A DNA stretch of 64,000 nt from Pelagibacterium halotolerans B2 (GTDB lineage: Bacteria > Pseudomonadota > Alphaproteobacteria > Rhizobiales > Devosiaceae), in assembly GCF_000230555.1 (NCBI RefSeq), contig NC_016078.1, positions 1,178,001 to 1,242,000 of the forward strand, given 5' to 3'. The position numbers and the translations under genes were made by a program. How positions within the stretch are numbered: position 1 is the stretch's first letter; each line of letters opens with the position of its first letter. Under the pieces are notes generated by a model. That model was not told the origin of the DNA. It ran no database searches and was given only the letters and a program-made list of their open reading frames with translations. Shown in pieces: positions 26,375 through 35,369 of the stretch.

Positions 26375-27877
26375 ATGCGCAAGACCTTGATCGCACTGGC
26401 GGCCGTATTGGCGGCGTCGGTCGCAATGCCTGCGGCAGCACAAATTGCCAATGATGACGATACGCTGGCGTTGGCCGGGCTTCTGGACAACAACAGCTTC
26501 GACCGCGCGCAGCTTATGATCGCCAACCAGATTCAATATTGGCAGCCGGTGTTTGATACGCTGCTGGTCCAGGCTCCCGACGGCAGCATCGAGCCGAACC
26601 TTGCTACTGAATATTCCTATAACGAGAGCAACAGCGTTCTCTCCCTGACGCTGCGTGAAGGCATTTCCTTTACCGATGGAACGCCTTTCGACGCTGAAGC
26701 GGTAAAGGCCAACCTCGAATATCTGGCCATCGGCGGCGGGCAGAACAGTTTCATGGCGCAGTCGATCAGCCAGATCGAAATTGTATCGCCAACCGAGGTG
26801 ACGCTGCATCTGGGAGAGCCCGATCCGAGCCTTCTGCAAAATCTGTCGTCCGTGGGCGGCGCTATGGCGAGCCCCGCCAATCTCGGCGTGGAAGGGTCTG
26901 CCAACAATCCGATCGGGTCGGGCCCCTATATCTACGACGAGGCCGCTTCGGTCGGTGGTCGTCAATACGTCTATAACCGCAATCCTGACTACTGGAATGC
27001 CGATCAATATCCCTTCGAACGTGTCACGATCACGCCGATCAACGATCTGGTGGCGCGGCTCAATGCCATCAAATCGGGGCAGGTCGATGCGGGGGCGGGT
27101 GAGGCCAGCACAGTCGCCGACGCTCAGGCGAACAACCTCGACACGCACGCCAACCCCGTAAACTGGATGGGGCTGACCATCGCCGACCGCGGGGGCGAGA
27201 TCGTGCCGGCCCTGGCCGACGTTCGCGTCCGCCAAGCCATCAACATGGCATTCGACTCCGCCGCGATTCTGGAATTCCTGCAGCTTGGCTATGGCCGTCT
27301 GACCGACCAGATATTCCCCGATACCGCTGCATCCTACCGCCAGGAACTGGACGCGGTCTATGACTATGATCCGGAAGGTGCGCGGGCACTTATCGCCGAG
27401 GCCGGGTATCCCGACGGGTTCACCGTCAACATGCCCGAGCTCTCCGGTTTCGCAAATCTCAATCCTGTCGTGGCCCAGCAACTGGCCGAAATCGGTATCA
27501 CCGTCGAGTGGACCACCATCGCGCCCAACGCAACGATCCCCGAGCTCCGCTCGGGCCGCTATCCGATCTTCCTGCTGCCGTTCGGATACCAGGGGGACTG
27601 GGCGGAACTCACCAAGTTCGCCCTTCCGGGTTCACCCTGGAACCCGGTGGGCTACGAGGATCCTGAGCTTCTGGCAATGATCGAAGAGGCCCAATACGCC
27701 GTTGGCGATGCCCAGGACGCGAAATATCAGGAGATCAACACCTATCTGGTCGACAACGCCTGGTTTGCGCCCTGGTACCGCCCGGACCAGATTTATCACA
27801 CCAATGGAGCCGTGGACGTTGCGGTTCAGGCGGGCAACGCCGTGCCCTTCATTCGCAACTACACTCGGCAGCAATAA
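26375..27877 (+). CDS. Family 5 solute-binding protein (oligopeptide/dipeptide ABC importer)
   Basis: A 500-residue DppA/OppA-type periplasmic binding protein. A signal peptide ends near residue 22 (PAAA|QI). Family landmarks are LSLTLREGISFTDGTPFDAE, NPIGSGPYIY, YNRNPDYW and RQAINMAFD. ATG 26375 follows TTGGGAGGA; a longer in-frame start is rejected because it lacks the signal peptide. No permease lies beside it; the Dpp-type membrane and ATPase genes at 30032-33557 lack their own binding protein and are the likely partner. Dpp-type receptors also bind oligosaccharides and glycoconjugates, which would suit the sulfatases here. Confidence 0.92.
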   Translation: MRKTLIALAAVLAASVAMPAAAQIANDDDTLALAGLLDNNSFDRAQLMIANQIQYWQPVFDTLLVQAPDGSIEPNLATEYSYNESNSVLSLTLREGISFTDGTPFDAEAVKANLEYLAIGGGQNSFMAQSISQIEIVSPTEVTLHLGEPDPSLLQNLSSVGGAMASPANLGVEGSANNPIGSGPYIYDEAASVGGRQYVYNRNPDYWNADQYPFERVTITPINDLVARLNAIKSGQVDAGAGEASTVADAQANNLDTHANPVNWMGLTIADRGGEIVPALADVRVRQAINMAFDSAAILEFLQLGYGRLTDQIFPDTAASYRQELDAVYDYDPEGARALIAEAGYPDGFTVNMPELSGFANLNPVVAQQLAEIGITVEWTTIAPNATIPELRSGRYPIFLLPFGYQGDWAELTKFALPGSPWNPVGYEDPELLAMIEEAQYAVGDAQDAKYQEINTYLVDNAWFAPWYRPDQIYHTNGAVDVAVQAGNAVPFIRNYTRQQ

Positions 27878-27913
27878 GCACTCCCGCGTCCACCTCCCGG
27901 CGCGGATATGGGC

Positions 27914-27937
27914 GGGCGGTCGGGTTCCCGGCCGCCC
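27914..27937 (+). terminator. Stem-loop after the binding-protein gene
   Basis: GGGCGGTCGGG (27914-27924) pairs with CCCGGCCGCCC (27927-27937), with one G-U and some opening at the tip. It is GC-rich without a following T-run; probably mRNA-stabilising or a partial terminator before the esterase gene. Confidence 0.5.
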
Positions 27938-27961
27938 ACTTCCTTTGGACCGGACTTGGCA

Positions 27962-28900
27962 ATGACGATCAATGAACGGCGTCAGGCAGTGATGAACAAG
28001 GAGCTCGAGATTTGTCTCGAGCGGGTTGTATCGAGGTCGGACGGCAGCCGGCTCTGGCCCGAGCTCTATTTCGCCCAGCCAATGGGGTTTCGAGCGCTCA
28101 CGCTCAATCTTGCGGTGCCTAACCGTCCCGGCCCAGCCCCGGTTCTTGTCTATATTCATGGCGGCGGTTGGATGTTCGGGCACCCCAATGTCCAGCACCC
28201 CAACCTTGCGGCCATGAACATTTTCGACGCGCTGCACGCCGAGGGCTACGCTGTAGCACGCATTTCCTATCGCTTGAGTGGCGAGGGCCGCTTTCCCATG
28301 CAATTGCACGATTGCAAGGCGGCCATTCGCTACCTTCGCAAGAACGCAGCCCTGTTCGGCATCGATGAGCGGCGCATCGCCGTGCTCGGGGAAAGCGCCG
28401 GCGGACACCTTGCCATGTTGCTCGGGCTTGAGACACCTCCCGAATTTGAAGGCACTGTGGGGGTCGAGGGGTATTCGAGCCGGGTCCATGCAGTGATCGA
28501 CTGGTACGGGATAACCAACTTCCGGTCTCTAGACGCCCAGCGGCTCGCCAATAGCCCGTTCGTGCACGATGCGGCGGACTCGGCGTCGACGCACCTGTTG
28601 GGTGGGGCGATTTCCGCGCGGCCCGAAGCGGCGCGAGACGCATCTCCGCTGACCTGGGTTTCAAAAAACGCAGCGCCATGCCTTATCCAGCACGGAACCG
28701 GCGACATCGTTGTGCCGCCGGGGCAGGGCGACGAATACTTTGCCGCGCTCGGGGCGGCCGGCGTTCCTGCCGAGATCATGCGGATTGAGGGGGCCGACCA
28801 TTGTTTCGTGGGAGCCGATACGCGCCCCATCGCCGACAAGGTCATCTCTTTTCTGAACGGCCATCTCCAGGCGGCGGGCGGAATGGCTGGCGGCGCTTAG
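27962..28900 (+). CDS. Alpha/beta hydrolase, esterase of the HGGGW/BD-FAE type
   Basis: A 312-residue esterase. The oxyanion motif HGGGW is at residues 66-70, the nucleophile elbow GESAG has S145, and the acid/base are probably in HGTGDIVVPP and GADHCF. No signal peptide is seen. Similar proteins deacylate or deacetylate sugars or act on carboxylesters and formamides. The start at ATG 27962 is uncertain, as the Shine-Dalgarno is weak and another ATG is at 27992. It follows the binding protein and may remove acyl groups from the imported substrate. It converges with the LysR gene, with a four-base overlap at the 3' ends. Confidence 0.87.
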   Translation: MTINERRQAVMNKELEICLERVVSRSDGSRLWPELYFAQPMGFRALTLNLAVPNRPGPAPVLVYIHGGGWMFGHPNVQHPNLAAMNIFDALHAEGYAVARISYRLSGEGRFPMQLHDCKAAIRYLRKNAALFGIDERRIAVLGESAGGHLAMLLGLETPPEFEGTVGVEGYSSRVHAVIDWYGITNFRSLDAQRLANSPFVHDAADSASTHLLGGAISARPEAARDASPLTWVSKNAAPCLIQHGTGDIVVPPGQGDEYFAALGAAGVPAEIMRIEGADHCFVGADTRPIADKVISFLNGHLQAAGGMAGGA

Positions 28901-29847
28901 GCCGCTCCAGCGGTCTCCAGGCCTTTGGCGGTAAAGACATTATGGCTAAGCTCGACAAGGGTCTGGATCGGTTCCCATTGCGACAATTCCTCGCGATGGA
29001 CGATCCCCACATCGGCGCGGCGGGGATGGACCGTCACCGGCAAGGGTACAATACGCGGTGCTTGCGCGGAGATTACCGCGAACTCGGGCAACAGGCAGAG
29101 ATTGTCGCTCTGTTGCAGCATCGTCAGCGTGGTCAGAAGGTTCTGGCACAACATCCGGACGTCGGCATCCTTGCCCAGCCGCTCATAAATCATGTGCTGC
29201 GTTATTTCTCCATAGATGGGCCACTCGGAATAGACGATCCACGGGTAGTCGAGAAGGGCGGCAGGCCGGATGGTTCCATATCGGTCGACGTTGCCAAAGA
29301 TCGGATGACCTTCGCGAACCATCACCTCATTTGTGATTTCGGTCAGCTTGTGTCGTACGAGCCTGTCGTCGGAAATTTCGCCGGCGACCCCACCCATTAC
29401 CCCGCTGAAAGCGACATCGAGCCGTCCCTCGCGCAGATCGGTGATTGTTCCTCCATAGGTCAGGGGCACCAGCTCGAAGATCAGCCAGGGAAAGCGTCTC
29501 TGCATTTCGACAAAGACCGGGGAAAGTATGCCCGATCGCCAAAGCGGTCCCGCGCCGATCCGCATGCGCATCTTGTTTTCCGTGGTGCCCGCCGTGAGTT
29601 CATGCTCGGCAATGTCCCAATATCGTTCGATCCTGGTCGAGACCGCCAAGACCCGTTCCCCGAACGCGGTCGCAACAACCCCGCGTGCGTGTCGCTCGAC
29701 GAGTTGCTGTCCGAAGTGAGCTTCGAGCTGCGCCAATGACCGCGAAAGGGCCGGCTGGGTCAGGTTGAGCTTTTCGGACGCCCGCCTGAGACTGCCTTCT
29801 TCGAGGATGGTTCTGAGGCGAAACAGATGGGTGATCTGGTCGAGCAT
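28897..29847 (-). CDS. LysR-family transcriptional regulator
   Basis: A 316-residue LysR-type regulator. The helix-turn-helix region (about residues 4-64) reads LRTILEEGSLRRASEKLNLT then QPALSRSLAQLEAHFG; the remainder is the effector-binding domain. ATG 29847 follows GGAGGAG (29864-29858, minus strand). A GCGAT-N11-ATCGG box overlaps that ribosome site, as for the LysR at 2436, suggesting autorepression. It is divergent from the Dpp-type operon at 29971-33557 and the sulfatase/glycosidase genes that follow, which it probably controls. Confidence 0.93.
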   Translation of the reverse strand: MLDQITHLFRLRTILEEGSLRRASEKLNLTQPALSRSLAQLEAHFGQQLVERHARGVVATAFGERVLAVSTRIERYWDIAEHELTAGTTENKMRMRIGAGPLWRSGILSPVFVEMQRRFPWLIFELVPLTYGGTITDLREGRLDVAFSGVMGGVAGEISDDRLVRHKLTEITNEVMVREGHPIFGNVDRYGTIRPAALLDYPWIVYSEWPIYGEITQHMIYERLGKDADVRMLCQNLLTTLTMLQQSDNLCLLPEFAVISAQAPRIVPLPVTVHPRRADVGIVHREELSQWEPIQTLVELSHNVFTAKGLETAGAA

Positions 29848-29850
29848 TTA

Positions 29851-29871
29851 GCGATAACTCCTCCTTATCGG
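29851..29871. promoter_or_regulatory. LysR-type operator (GCGAT-N11-ATCGG), box 3
   Basis: GCGAT (29851-29855), 11 bases, ATCGG (29867-29871), immediately upstream of the LysR start and containing its Shine-Dalgarno. It matches box 1 in architecture, and an ATT triplet occurs 16 bases downstream as in the other boxes. Confidence 0.62.
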
Positions 29872-29917
29872 GCATGCCTATTTTTTCATTATTCATGCAT
29901 CGACGCAATTGCTATCT

Positions 29918-29937
29918 AATTTCCACGTGCCCAAAAA
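29918..29937 (+). repeat. Conserved leader element AATTTC-NN-CGTGCCCAAAAA, copy 1
   Basis: A 20-base sequence matching 44128-44147 at 18 positions. Here it is 34 bases upstream of the short ORF that leads the Dpp-type operon; there it is just upstream of the third binding-protein gene. It may be shared leader or regulatory sequence, or a remnant of duplication. Confidence 0.5.
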
Positions 29938-29970
29938 ACCCAATTCAAGGGGGCATAGAGGAGGAGCAAT

Positions 29971-30039
29971 ATGTCGAGCGTCCGGCGAATGGCCGCTATC
30001 GGGCTGGCCCGCACCAATCCGGCGGCCTTCCATGCTTAG
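29971..30039 (+). CDS. Short leader ORF (22 residues) overlapping the permease start
   Basis: ATG 29971 is preceded by a very strong GAGGAGGAG. The 22-residue reading frame (MSSVRRMAAIGLARTNPAAFHA begins and ends it in two halves: MSSVRRMAAIG, LARTNPAAFHA) stops at TAG 30037-30039, overlapping the permease ATG at 30032. The permease has no good ribosome site of its own, so it is probably translated by coupling. It could be a leader peptide or the remnant of a deleted first gene, such as a binding protein, although it lacks a signal-peptide pattern. Confidence 0.5.
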   Translation: MSSVRRMAAIGLARTNPAAFHA

Positions 30040-30973
30040 CTATCTGATCAGGCGAATCGGGTCCGGTGTCGTTCTTCTCGCCATCGTGGCCACGATCACG
30101 TTCGTGATGTTGTTTGGCGCCACCGAAAACGTCGCGCAGAACATTCTCGGTGAGAACGCCACCGACGAGCAGATTGTTGCGCTCGAGCAAAGGCTCGGCC
30201 TCGATCGTCCGTTGCTGGCCCAATACGGAACCTGGCTCTCCGGGGCGGTCACCGGTGACCTCGGCACGTCATGGCTCCAGAGCGAACGCGTTTCGACGAT
30301 CCTTTCTCACCGGGTTCCGGTCACGCTCTCCATGGTCTCGATCGCCATCGTAGTCATAGCCGTCGTTTCGGCCGTGCTGGGAATTGTGGCGGCGGTGCGC
30401 GGAGGCTGGGCCGACAAAACGATTCAGGTCCTCAGTATCGTTGGCTTTTCGATGCCCAATTTCTGGCTCGGACTGATCCTGGTTGTCTTCTTTGCGTTAA
30501 CGCTTCGCTGGTTCCCGGCGACAGGCTACGTTTCCTTTTTTTCGTCCCCGGTCGGGTGGATATCGTCTCTGACGCTGCCCGTCGCCGCGATCGTTCTTTC
30601 CGGCATTGCGTCTGCGTCGCAACAGATTCGCGGGGCCGTGATTGACGTGCTCAAGCAAGATTATGTCCGCACCTTGCGTGCCCGGGGGATCAGCCCCAAA
30701 TCCGTGCTCATTCGCCACGCGCTGCGCAATGCCTTGCCGGCAGCATTGACCGTTCTGTCGGTACAGTTCATCGCGCTGCTCGGTGGCGCGGCGATTATCG
30801 AGCGCGTGTTTGCAATTCCCGGGCTCGGCTCGCTTACCGTACAGGCCTCGCTGTCGGGCGACATACCCGTGGTCATGGGTGTGGTCGTCACAGCTATTGT
30901 CATCGTGGTCGTCGTCAACGTTGTGATCGACATCATCCACGCCTGGGTCAACCCGAAGGTGAGGCTGTCATGA
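30032..30973 (+). CDS. Dpp-type ABC transporter permease (DppB-like)
   Basis: A 313-residue inner-membrane permease with the family start MLSYLIRRIGSGVVLL and about six membrane segments. Landmarks are LGLDRPLLAQYGTWL, GDLGTSW and the EAA-type loop KQDYVRTLRARGISPKSVL. ATG 30032 fits the family N-terminus; an in-frame ATG at 29909 would add 41 non-family residues. It overlaps the fused permease/ATPase gene by four bases. It lacks an adjacent binding-protein gene; that at 26375 is the probable receptor. Confidence 0.93.
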   Translation: MLSYLIRRIGSGVVLLAIVATITFVMLFGATENVAQNILGENATDEQIVALEQRLGLDRPLLAQYGTWLSGAVTGDLGTSWLQSERVSTILSHRVPVTLSMVSIAIVVIAVVSAVLGIVAAVRGGWADKTIQVLSIVGFSMPNFWLGLILVVFFALTLRWFPATGYVSFFSSPVGWISSLTLPVAAIVLSGIASASQQIRGAVIDVLKQDYVRTLRARGISPKSVLIRHALRNALPAALTVLSVQFIALLGGAAIIERVFAIPGLGSLTVQASLSGDIPVVMGVVVTAIVIVVVVNVVIDIIHAWVNPKVRLS

Positions 30974-32745
30974 CCGATCAACTCAACGACATGGCAACGC
31001 CCGACACCGGTCAGATGCGGCAAGGATTCGTCCGCTCCGTACTTGCCAACCCGCTCGGCCTGGTCGCAAGCATTATGCTCGCAATCGTGTTCGCGGTCGT
31101 CATTTTTGCGCCGCTCATAGCGCCTTACGGGCCCGACCATATCGAAATCTTCAAGATGAATGCCAAGCCGGGCAACGGCTACCTGCTGGGCGGTGACGGT
31201 GCCGGGCGCGACGTGCTGAGCCGGTTGATCTATGGCAGCCGCAATACGCTGGCCGGCGCTGCCATCGCCGTAGGCGTGGCTGGTCTCCTCGGCGTCTGCA
31301 CAGGACTGATTGCAGGGTATTACGGTGGAAAGCGCGATGTGGTGCTTAGCTGGATAGCTGACGGGCTTATGGCGCTTCCAGCGCTGATTGTGCTGCTGGC
31401 CTTCTATCAGGCATTGGGCACCTCGATCTACCTTTCGATGGTTGTCTTTGGCATCATGCTCTCACCAGGGTTCTTCCGGTTGACGCGCAATCTCGTCAAC
31501 GGCGTAAAGCACGAACTCTATATCGATGCCGCCCGTGTTTCCGGGCTCTCCGATCTGCGTATCATCGTGCGGCACGTGCTGCGGGTTATCCGGGCGCCGC
31601 TGGTCATCCAGACCTCGATTGTGGCCGGTATCGCCATTGTCATCCAGGCCGGGCTCGAGTTTCTCGGCCTTGGAAATCCGGGCACGCCGACCTGGGGTGG
31701 GATGCTTCAGAACGCTTTTGCCAACATGTACACGGTACCGATCGCCATTCTATGGCCCGGACTTGCCATCTCGCTCACCGTCGCATCCTTCGTCCTGCTG
31801 GCCAACGCCATCCGTGACAGGCTGCAGCAGGGAGACCGGGTAAAATCCGCCCCGTTCGTCCCCGAACGGCCCGATACGCCGGAAACCGCACACGTCGGGA
31901 AAGAACTGCCTGCCGAAATGTTGCTCGAGGTACGCGACCTCGTTGTTGGCTATCCTTCGAGATCGGGCTGGAGCAGGGTGGTGCGCGGCGTCTCCCTGTC
32001 GCTCAAGCGCGGCGAAGTGCTCGGGCTGGTGGGAGAGAGTGGTTCTGGAAAAACCCAGACGGCCTTTGCGATCCTTGGCCTTCTTTCTGAGGGCGGACGC
32101 ATACTTTCCGGTTCCATCTGGTTCGACGGGCAGGACCTGACCAGGTTGACCGAAAAACAGATGCGGCCGCTGCGGGGCAAACGCATTGCCTATGTGCCCC
32201 AGGAGCCGATGTCCAATCTCGATCCTGCGTTCCGCATCGGCTATCAGTTGGTCGAACCCATGGTCACTGTCCTGGGTATCTCCAAGGCCGAAGCCAGGGC
32301 GCGGGCGCTGGACCTGTTGGCCCGGGTCGGGCTGCCCGATCCGCAGCGCACCTTCAATTCCTATCCCCATCAGATTTCGGGCGGCATGGCACAGCGCGTT
32401 CTGATTGCCGGAGCCATCTCCTGCAAACCCGATCTTTTGATCGCCGATGAGCCGACCACGGCATTGGACGTGACGGTCCAGGCCGAGGTCCTCGACCTCT
32501 TGCGCGACCTCCAGGCCGAATTCGGCATGTCGCTGATCCTGGTGACGCACAATTTCGGGGTGGTCGCCGATACCTGCGAAAAAGTCTCGGTGATGAAGAA
32601 TGGCGAAGTCGTGGAAACCCAGGGCGTCACCGAACTCTTTGCGGCCCCGCACCATGATTATACGCGCATGCTGCTGGACTCCGTCCTCGATGACTCCTCG
32701 ACCCGCACCTACGTGGCTCCCGTTAGCGTAGAGGTAAAGGCATGA
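30970..32745 (+). CDS. Fused Dpp-type permease and ATP-binding protein (DppC-DppD fusion)
   Basis: A 591-residue fusion. Residues about 1-285 are a DppC-like permease (GGDGAGRDVLSRLIYGSRNTL would be its periplasmic/TM landmark, read here as GGDGAGRDVLSRLIYG; EAA loop YIDAARVSGLSDL). Residues about 318-591 are an ABC ATPase: Walker A GESGSGKT at 355-362, signature SGGMAQR at 470-476, Walker B LLIADEPTTALD at 489-500. The linker between is about 30 residues and rich in Pro and charged residues. The long oligopeptide C-terminal cysteine region is absent. Coupled by ATGA overlaps on both sides. Permease/ATPase fusions are known in this family, so the reading frame is probably genuine. Confidence 0.92.
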   Translation: MTDQLNDMATPDTGQMRQGFVRSVLANPLGLVASIMLAIVFAVVIFAPLIAPYGPDHIEIFKMNAKPGNGYLLGGDGAGRDVLSRLIYGSRNTLAGAAIAVGVAGLLGVCTGLIAGYYGGKRDVVLSWIADGLMALPALIVLLAFYQALGTSIYLSMVVFGIMLSPGFFRLTRNLVNGVKHELYIDAARVSGLSDLRIIVRHVLRVIRAPLVIQTSIVAGIAIVIQAGLEFLGLGNPGTPTWGGMLQNAFANMYTVPIAILWPGLAISLTVASFVLLANAIRDRLQQGDRVKSAPFVPERPDTPETAHVGKELPAEMLLEVRDLVVGYPSRSGWSRVVRGVSLSLKRGEVLGLVGESGSGKTQTAFAILGLLSEGGRILSGSIWFDGQDLTRLTEKQMRPLRGKRIAYVPQEPMSNLDPAFRIGYQLVEPMVTVLGISKAEARARALDLLARVGLPDPQRTFNSYPHQISGGMAQRVLIAGAISCKPDLLIADEPTTALDVTVQAEVLDLLRDLQAEFGMSLILVTHNFGVVADTCEKVSVMKNGEVVETQGVTELFAAPHHDYTRMLLDSVLDDSSTRTYVAPVSVEVKA

Positions 32746-33557
32746 GCGTTCCATTTCTCGTTGAATGCAAGAACGTAAACACCTTTTTCGGACTCCATCA
32801 CGTTCTCAAGGACGTATCTCTGACGATCCGTCCCGGCGAAACCGTCGGCCTCGTCGGCGAGAGCGGTTCGGGCAAGACCACCATCGGTCGGGCCATTCTG
32901 GGCATCGGGCCGGTCAACTCCGGTCAGATCCTGTTTGAAGGAAAAGACATTGCCGGGCGGGCCCCGCGTGAGCGGAAGGGCAGCGCAGCATCCATTCAGG
33001 CTGTATTCCAGGATCCCTACAGCTCGCTCAATCCCTCGATGACCATCGAGGATATCCTGATCGAGCCGGTGGTGGCGCGGGGCCTTGCCACAAGGGCCGA
33101 TGCGATCGCTAAGGTGCGCAAACTGCTCGATCAGGTGGCATTGCCCGCCGATGCGGCGCAGCGCTATCCCCGGGAATTTTCCGGTGGCCAGCGCCAGCGC
33201 GTGGCCATTGCCCGCGCATTGGCGCTTTCGCCGCGTCTGATCGTTTGCGATGAGCCGGTCTCGGCGCTTGATCTTTCCACGCAATCGCGTGTGCTCGACC
33301 TGTTCATCGATATTCAGGAACGCACGGGCGTAGCTTATCTTTTCGTTTCCCACGATCTGTCCGTGGTCCGCCACATTTCACACAGGGTCGCGGTTATGCG
33401 CAGTGGCGAGATCGTCGAGTTCGGCGAATGCGATAAGGTCACGTCCGATCCTTCACATGATTACACCCGCCGGCTGTTGCTTGCTGCTCCGGTCGCCGAC
33501 CCTATCAGGCAGGCCGAACGCCGCGTTGCGTTCCAGGCCCTTGGCAAGGAAACCTGA
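32742..33557 (+). CDS. Dpp-type ABC transporter ATP-binding protein (DppF-like)
   Basis: A 271-residue ATPase. Walker A GESGSGKT is at residues 39-46, Q-loop AVFQDPYSSLNPS, signature [15 protein letters not shown], Walker [14 protein letters not shown]-loop FVSHDLSVV. The C-terminus is short and lacks the cysteine extension seen at 215-1195. It overlaps the fusion gene by four bases and is only two bases before the sulfatase at 33560, so importer and sulfatase are made from the same mRNA. Confidence 0.93.
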   Translation: MSVPFLVECKNVNTFFGLHHVLKDVSLTIRPGETVGLVGESGSGKTTIGRAILGIGPVNSGQILFEGKDIAGRAPRERKGSAASIQAVFQDPYSSLNPSMTIEDILIEPVVARGLATRADAIAKVRKLLDQVALPADAAQRYPREFSGGQRQRVAIARALALSPRLIVCDEPVSALDLSTQSRVLDLFIDIQERTGVAYLFVSHDLSVVRHISHRVAVMRSGEIVEFGECDKVTSDPSHDYTRRLLLAAPVADPIRQAERRVAFQALGKET

Positions 33558-33559
33558 CT

Positions 33560-35326
33560 ATGCGCGCCATCATCGTAATGTTCGACAGTCTCAACCGGCG
33601 CATGCTACCTCCTTATGGCAGCGAGGGTGTCCATGCGCCCAATTTCGCCCGGTTGGCCGAACGCACGGCGACGTTCGAAAACTGCTACGCCGGCTCCATG
33701 CCCTGCATGCCGGCCCGGCGCGAACTGCACACCGGCCGCTACAATTTCCTGCATCGTTCCTGGGGGCCGATCGAACCGTTCGATGACTCCATGCCCGAGA
33801 TTTTGAAGCGAAACGGCGTCTATACCCACATCGTCACCGACCATCAGCACTATTGGGAAGATGGCGGTGCGACTTATCACAACCGCTACTCGAGCTATGA
33901 ATTCTTCCGCGGCCAGGAAGGCGATTTGTGGAAGGGCGACCTCAGTAACCTCGATCGCGATCGGCTGGGCGACATCTTCTATCGCATGGTCACCCAGGAT
34001 CAGGTCAACCGCAAGGCGATGGCTGAGGAGCCCGATCATTGCCAGACCCATACTTTTGATGCCGGGCTCGAGTTCATGCGCACTAACGCCGGGCAGGACG
34101 ATTGGATGCTGCAGATCGAAACCTTCGATCCGCACGAACCCTTTTTCAGCTACGAGCAGTATCAGGAGCTTTACCCCGATACGGGGGAGGATTTCGACTG
34201 GCCGCCCTATGGACGGGTGACGGAAGCCGAAGACAGAGTCCTGCAGGGGCGCAATCGGTATCTGGCGCTTCTGGCAATGTGCGACCGCAATCTGGGTCGT
34301 GTGCTCGATGAAATGGACGCCCGCAATATGTGGGACGATACGATGCTCATCGTGTGCACCGATCACGGCTATATGCTCGGAGAGCGCGGCTGGTGGGGAA
34401 AGTCGGTCATGCCATGGCTCGATGAAACCATCCACACCCCGTTTTTTGTCTGGGATCCGCGCAGCAAGATAGCCGGCGAGCGCCGCAAATCGCTTGTACA
34501 GACGATCGATATTGCGCCGACGCTGCTCGATTTCTTCGGGCTTGAGCCGACCGTTGATATGGAGGGGCGCCCCCTTGCCAAAACGGTCGCTGACGATACC
34601 CCGATACGCGAGGCGGGACTGTTTGGAAATTTTGGCGGCCACGTGAGCGTTACCGATGGGCGCTATGTCTATATGCGCTCCTGCGTGGACCTGAAAAACG
34701 CCCCCTTGCTCGAGCATACCCTTATGCCCACCCATATGCGCTCGCGTTTCGAACCGGGCGAGTTTTCCGGTGTGGAACTGGTCGAGGGATTCAAATTCAC
34801 AAAGGGCGTGCCGCTGATGCGCATGCAGGGATGGACCATTCGTGGCCCATGGGAATTCGGGACATTGCTCTATGATCTTCAGACCGATCCCGGGCAGACC
34901 AACCCTCTGGACAATCCCGAACTCGAAACGAGAATGGCAAACCTGCTCGTTGATTTGATGCGCGCCAACGATGCGCCGGACAGCCAGTTCAGGCGGCTCG
35001 GACTGCCCCTGGAGGGGCCGATCCTGCCCGAGCATCTATTGGTCAGGTCTCAGTGGGACCTTGTGGAAGCCGGGCAGCGTCAGGCGCTTCGTGTCACCGA
35101 TTTCGCGCCCGGCGCATTGATTGGCACGATGACGCTCGAGGACCTTATGCAGCGTCCCGAGACGCGCTCTGCAATCATTGCCGTTCTGCCTCGCCTCGAA
35201 AAGGCGAACCTGCCGCGTCTGCTGCGTGAGCGGTCGCTGATCGAACTCGCCAGCATCTGGCCGGATCTGCCGCGCGAGCGGCTCGAGCGCATAGAAGTCG
35301 CCTTGCAGGAACTGGTGCCGGCCTGA
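33560..35326 (+). CDS. Type I sulfatase, CMPARR subfamily with C-terminal helical domain
   Basis: A 588-residue sulfatase. The formylglycine motif CMPAR is at residues 49-53, followed by RELHTGRYNFLHR; IVCTDHGYMLGE supplies a metal-site DHG. It begins directly with MRAIIVMFDS and has no signal peptide. It is a close paralogue of 49640 and a shorter match to 3437. About 100 C-terminal residues (from about 490) are extra, with a helical segment (MTLEDLMQRPETRSAII, then LERIEVALQEL at the end) resembling small C-terminal domains found on some glycosidases. It starts two bases after the ABC ATPase gene, strongly tying desulfation to the Dpp-type importer. Confidence 0.94.
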   Translation: MRAIIVMFDSLNRRMLPPYGSEGVHAPNFARLAERTATFENCYAGSMPCMPARRELHTGRYNFLHRSWGPIEPFDDSMPEILKRNGVYTHIVTDHQHYWEDGGATYHNRYSSYEFFRGQEGDLWKGDLSNLDRDRLGDIFYRMVTQDQVNRKAMAEEPDHCQTHTFDAGLEFMRTNAGQDDWMLQIETFDPHEPFFSYEQYQELYPDTGEDFDWPPYGRVTEAEDRVLQGRNRYLALLAMCDRNLGRVLDEMDARNMWDDTMLIVCTDHGYMLGERGWWGKSVMPWLDETIHTPFFVWDPRSKIAGERRKSLVQTIDIAPTLLDFFGLEPTVDMEGRPLAKTVADDTPIREAGLFGNFGGHVSVTDGRYVYMRSCVDLKNAPLLEHTLMPTHMRSRFEPGEFSGVELVEGFKFTKGVPLMRMQGWTIRGPWEFGTLLYDLQTDPGQTNPLDNPELETRMANLLVDLMRANDAPDSQFRRLGLPLEGPILPEHLLVRSQWDLVEAGQRQALRVTDFAPGALIGTMTLEDLMQRPETRSAIIAVLPRLEKANLPRLLRERSLIELASIWPDLPRERLERIEVALQELVPA

Positions 35327-35369
35327 ACGGGCCGATCATCCGGATTTATCGAACAGAGATAAGACCATC

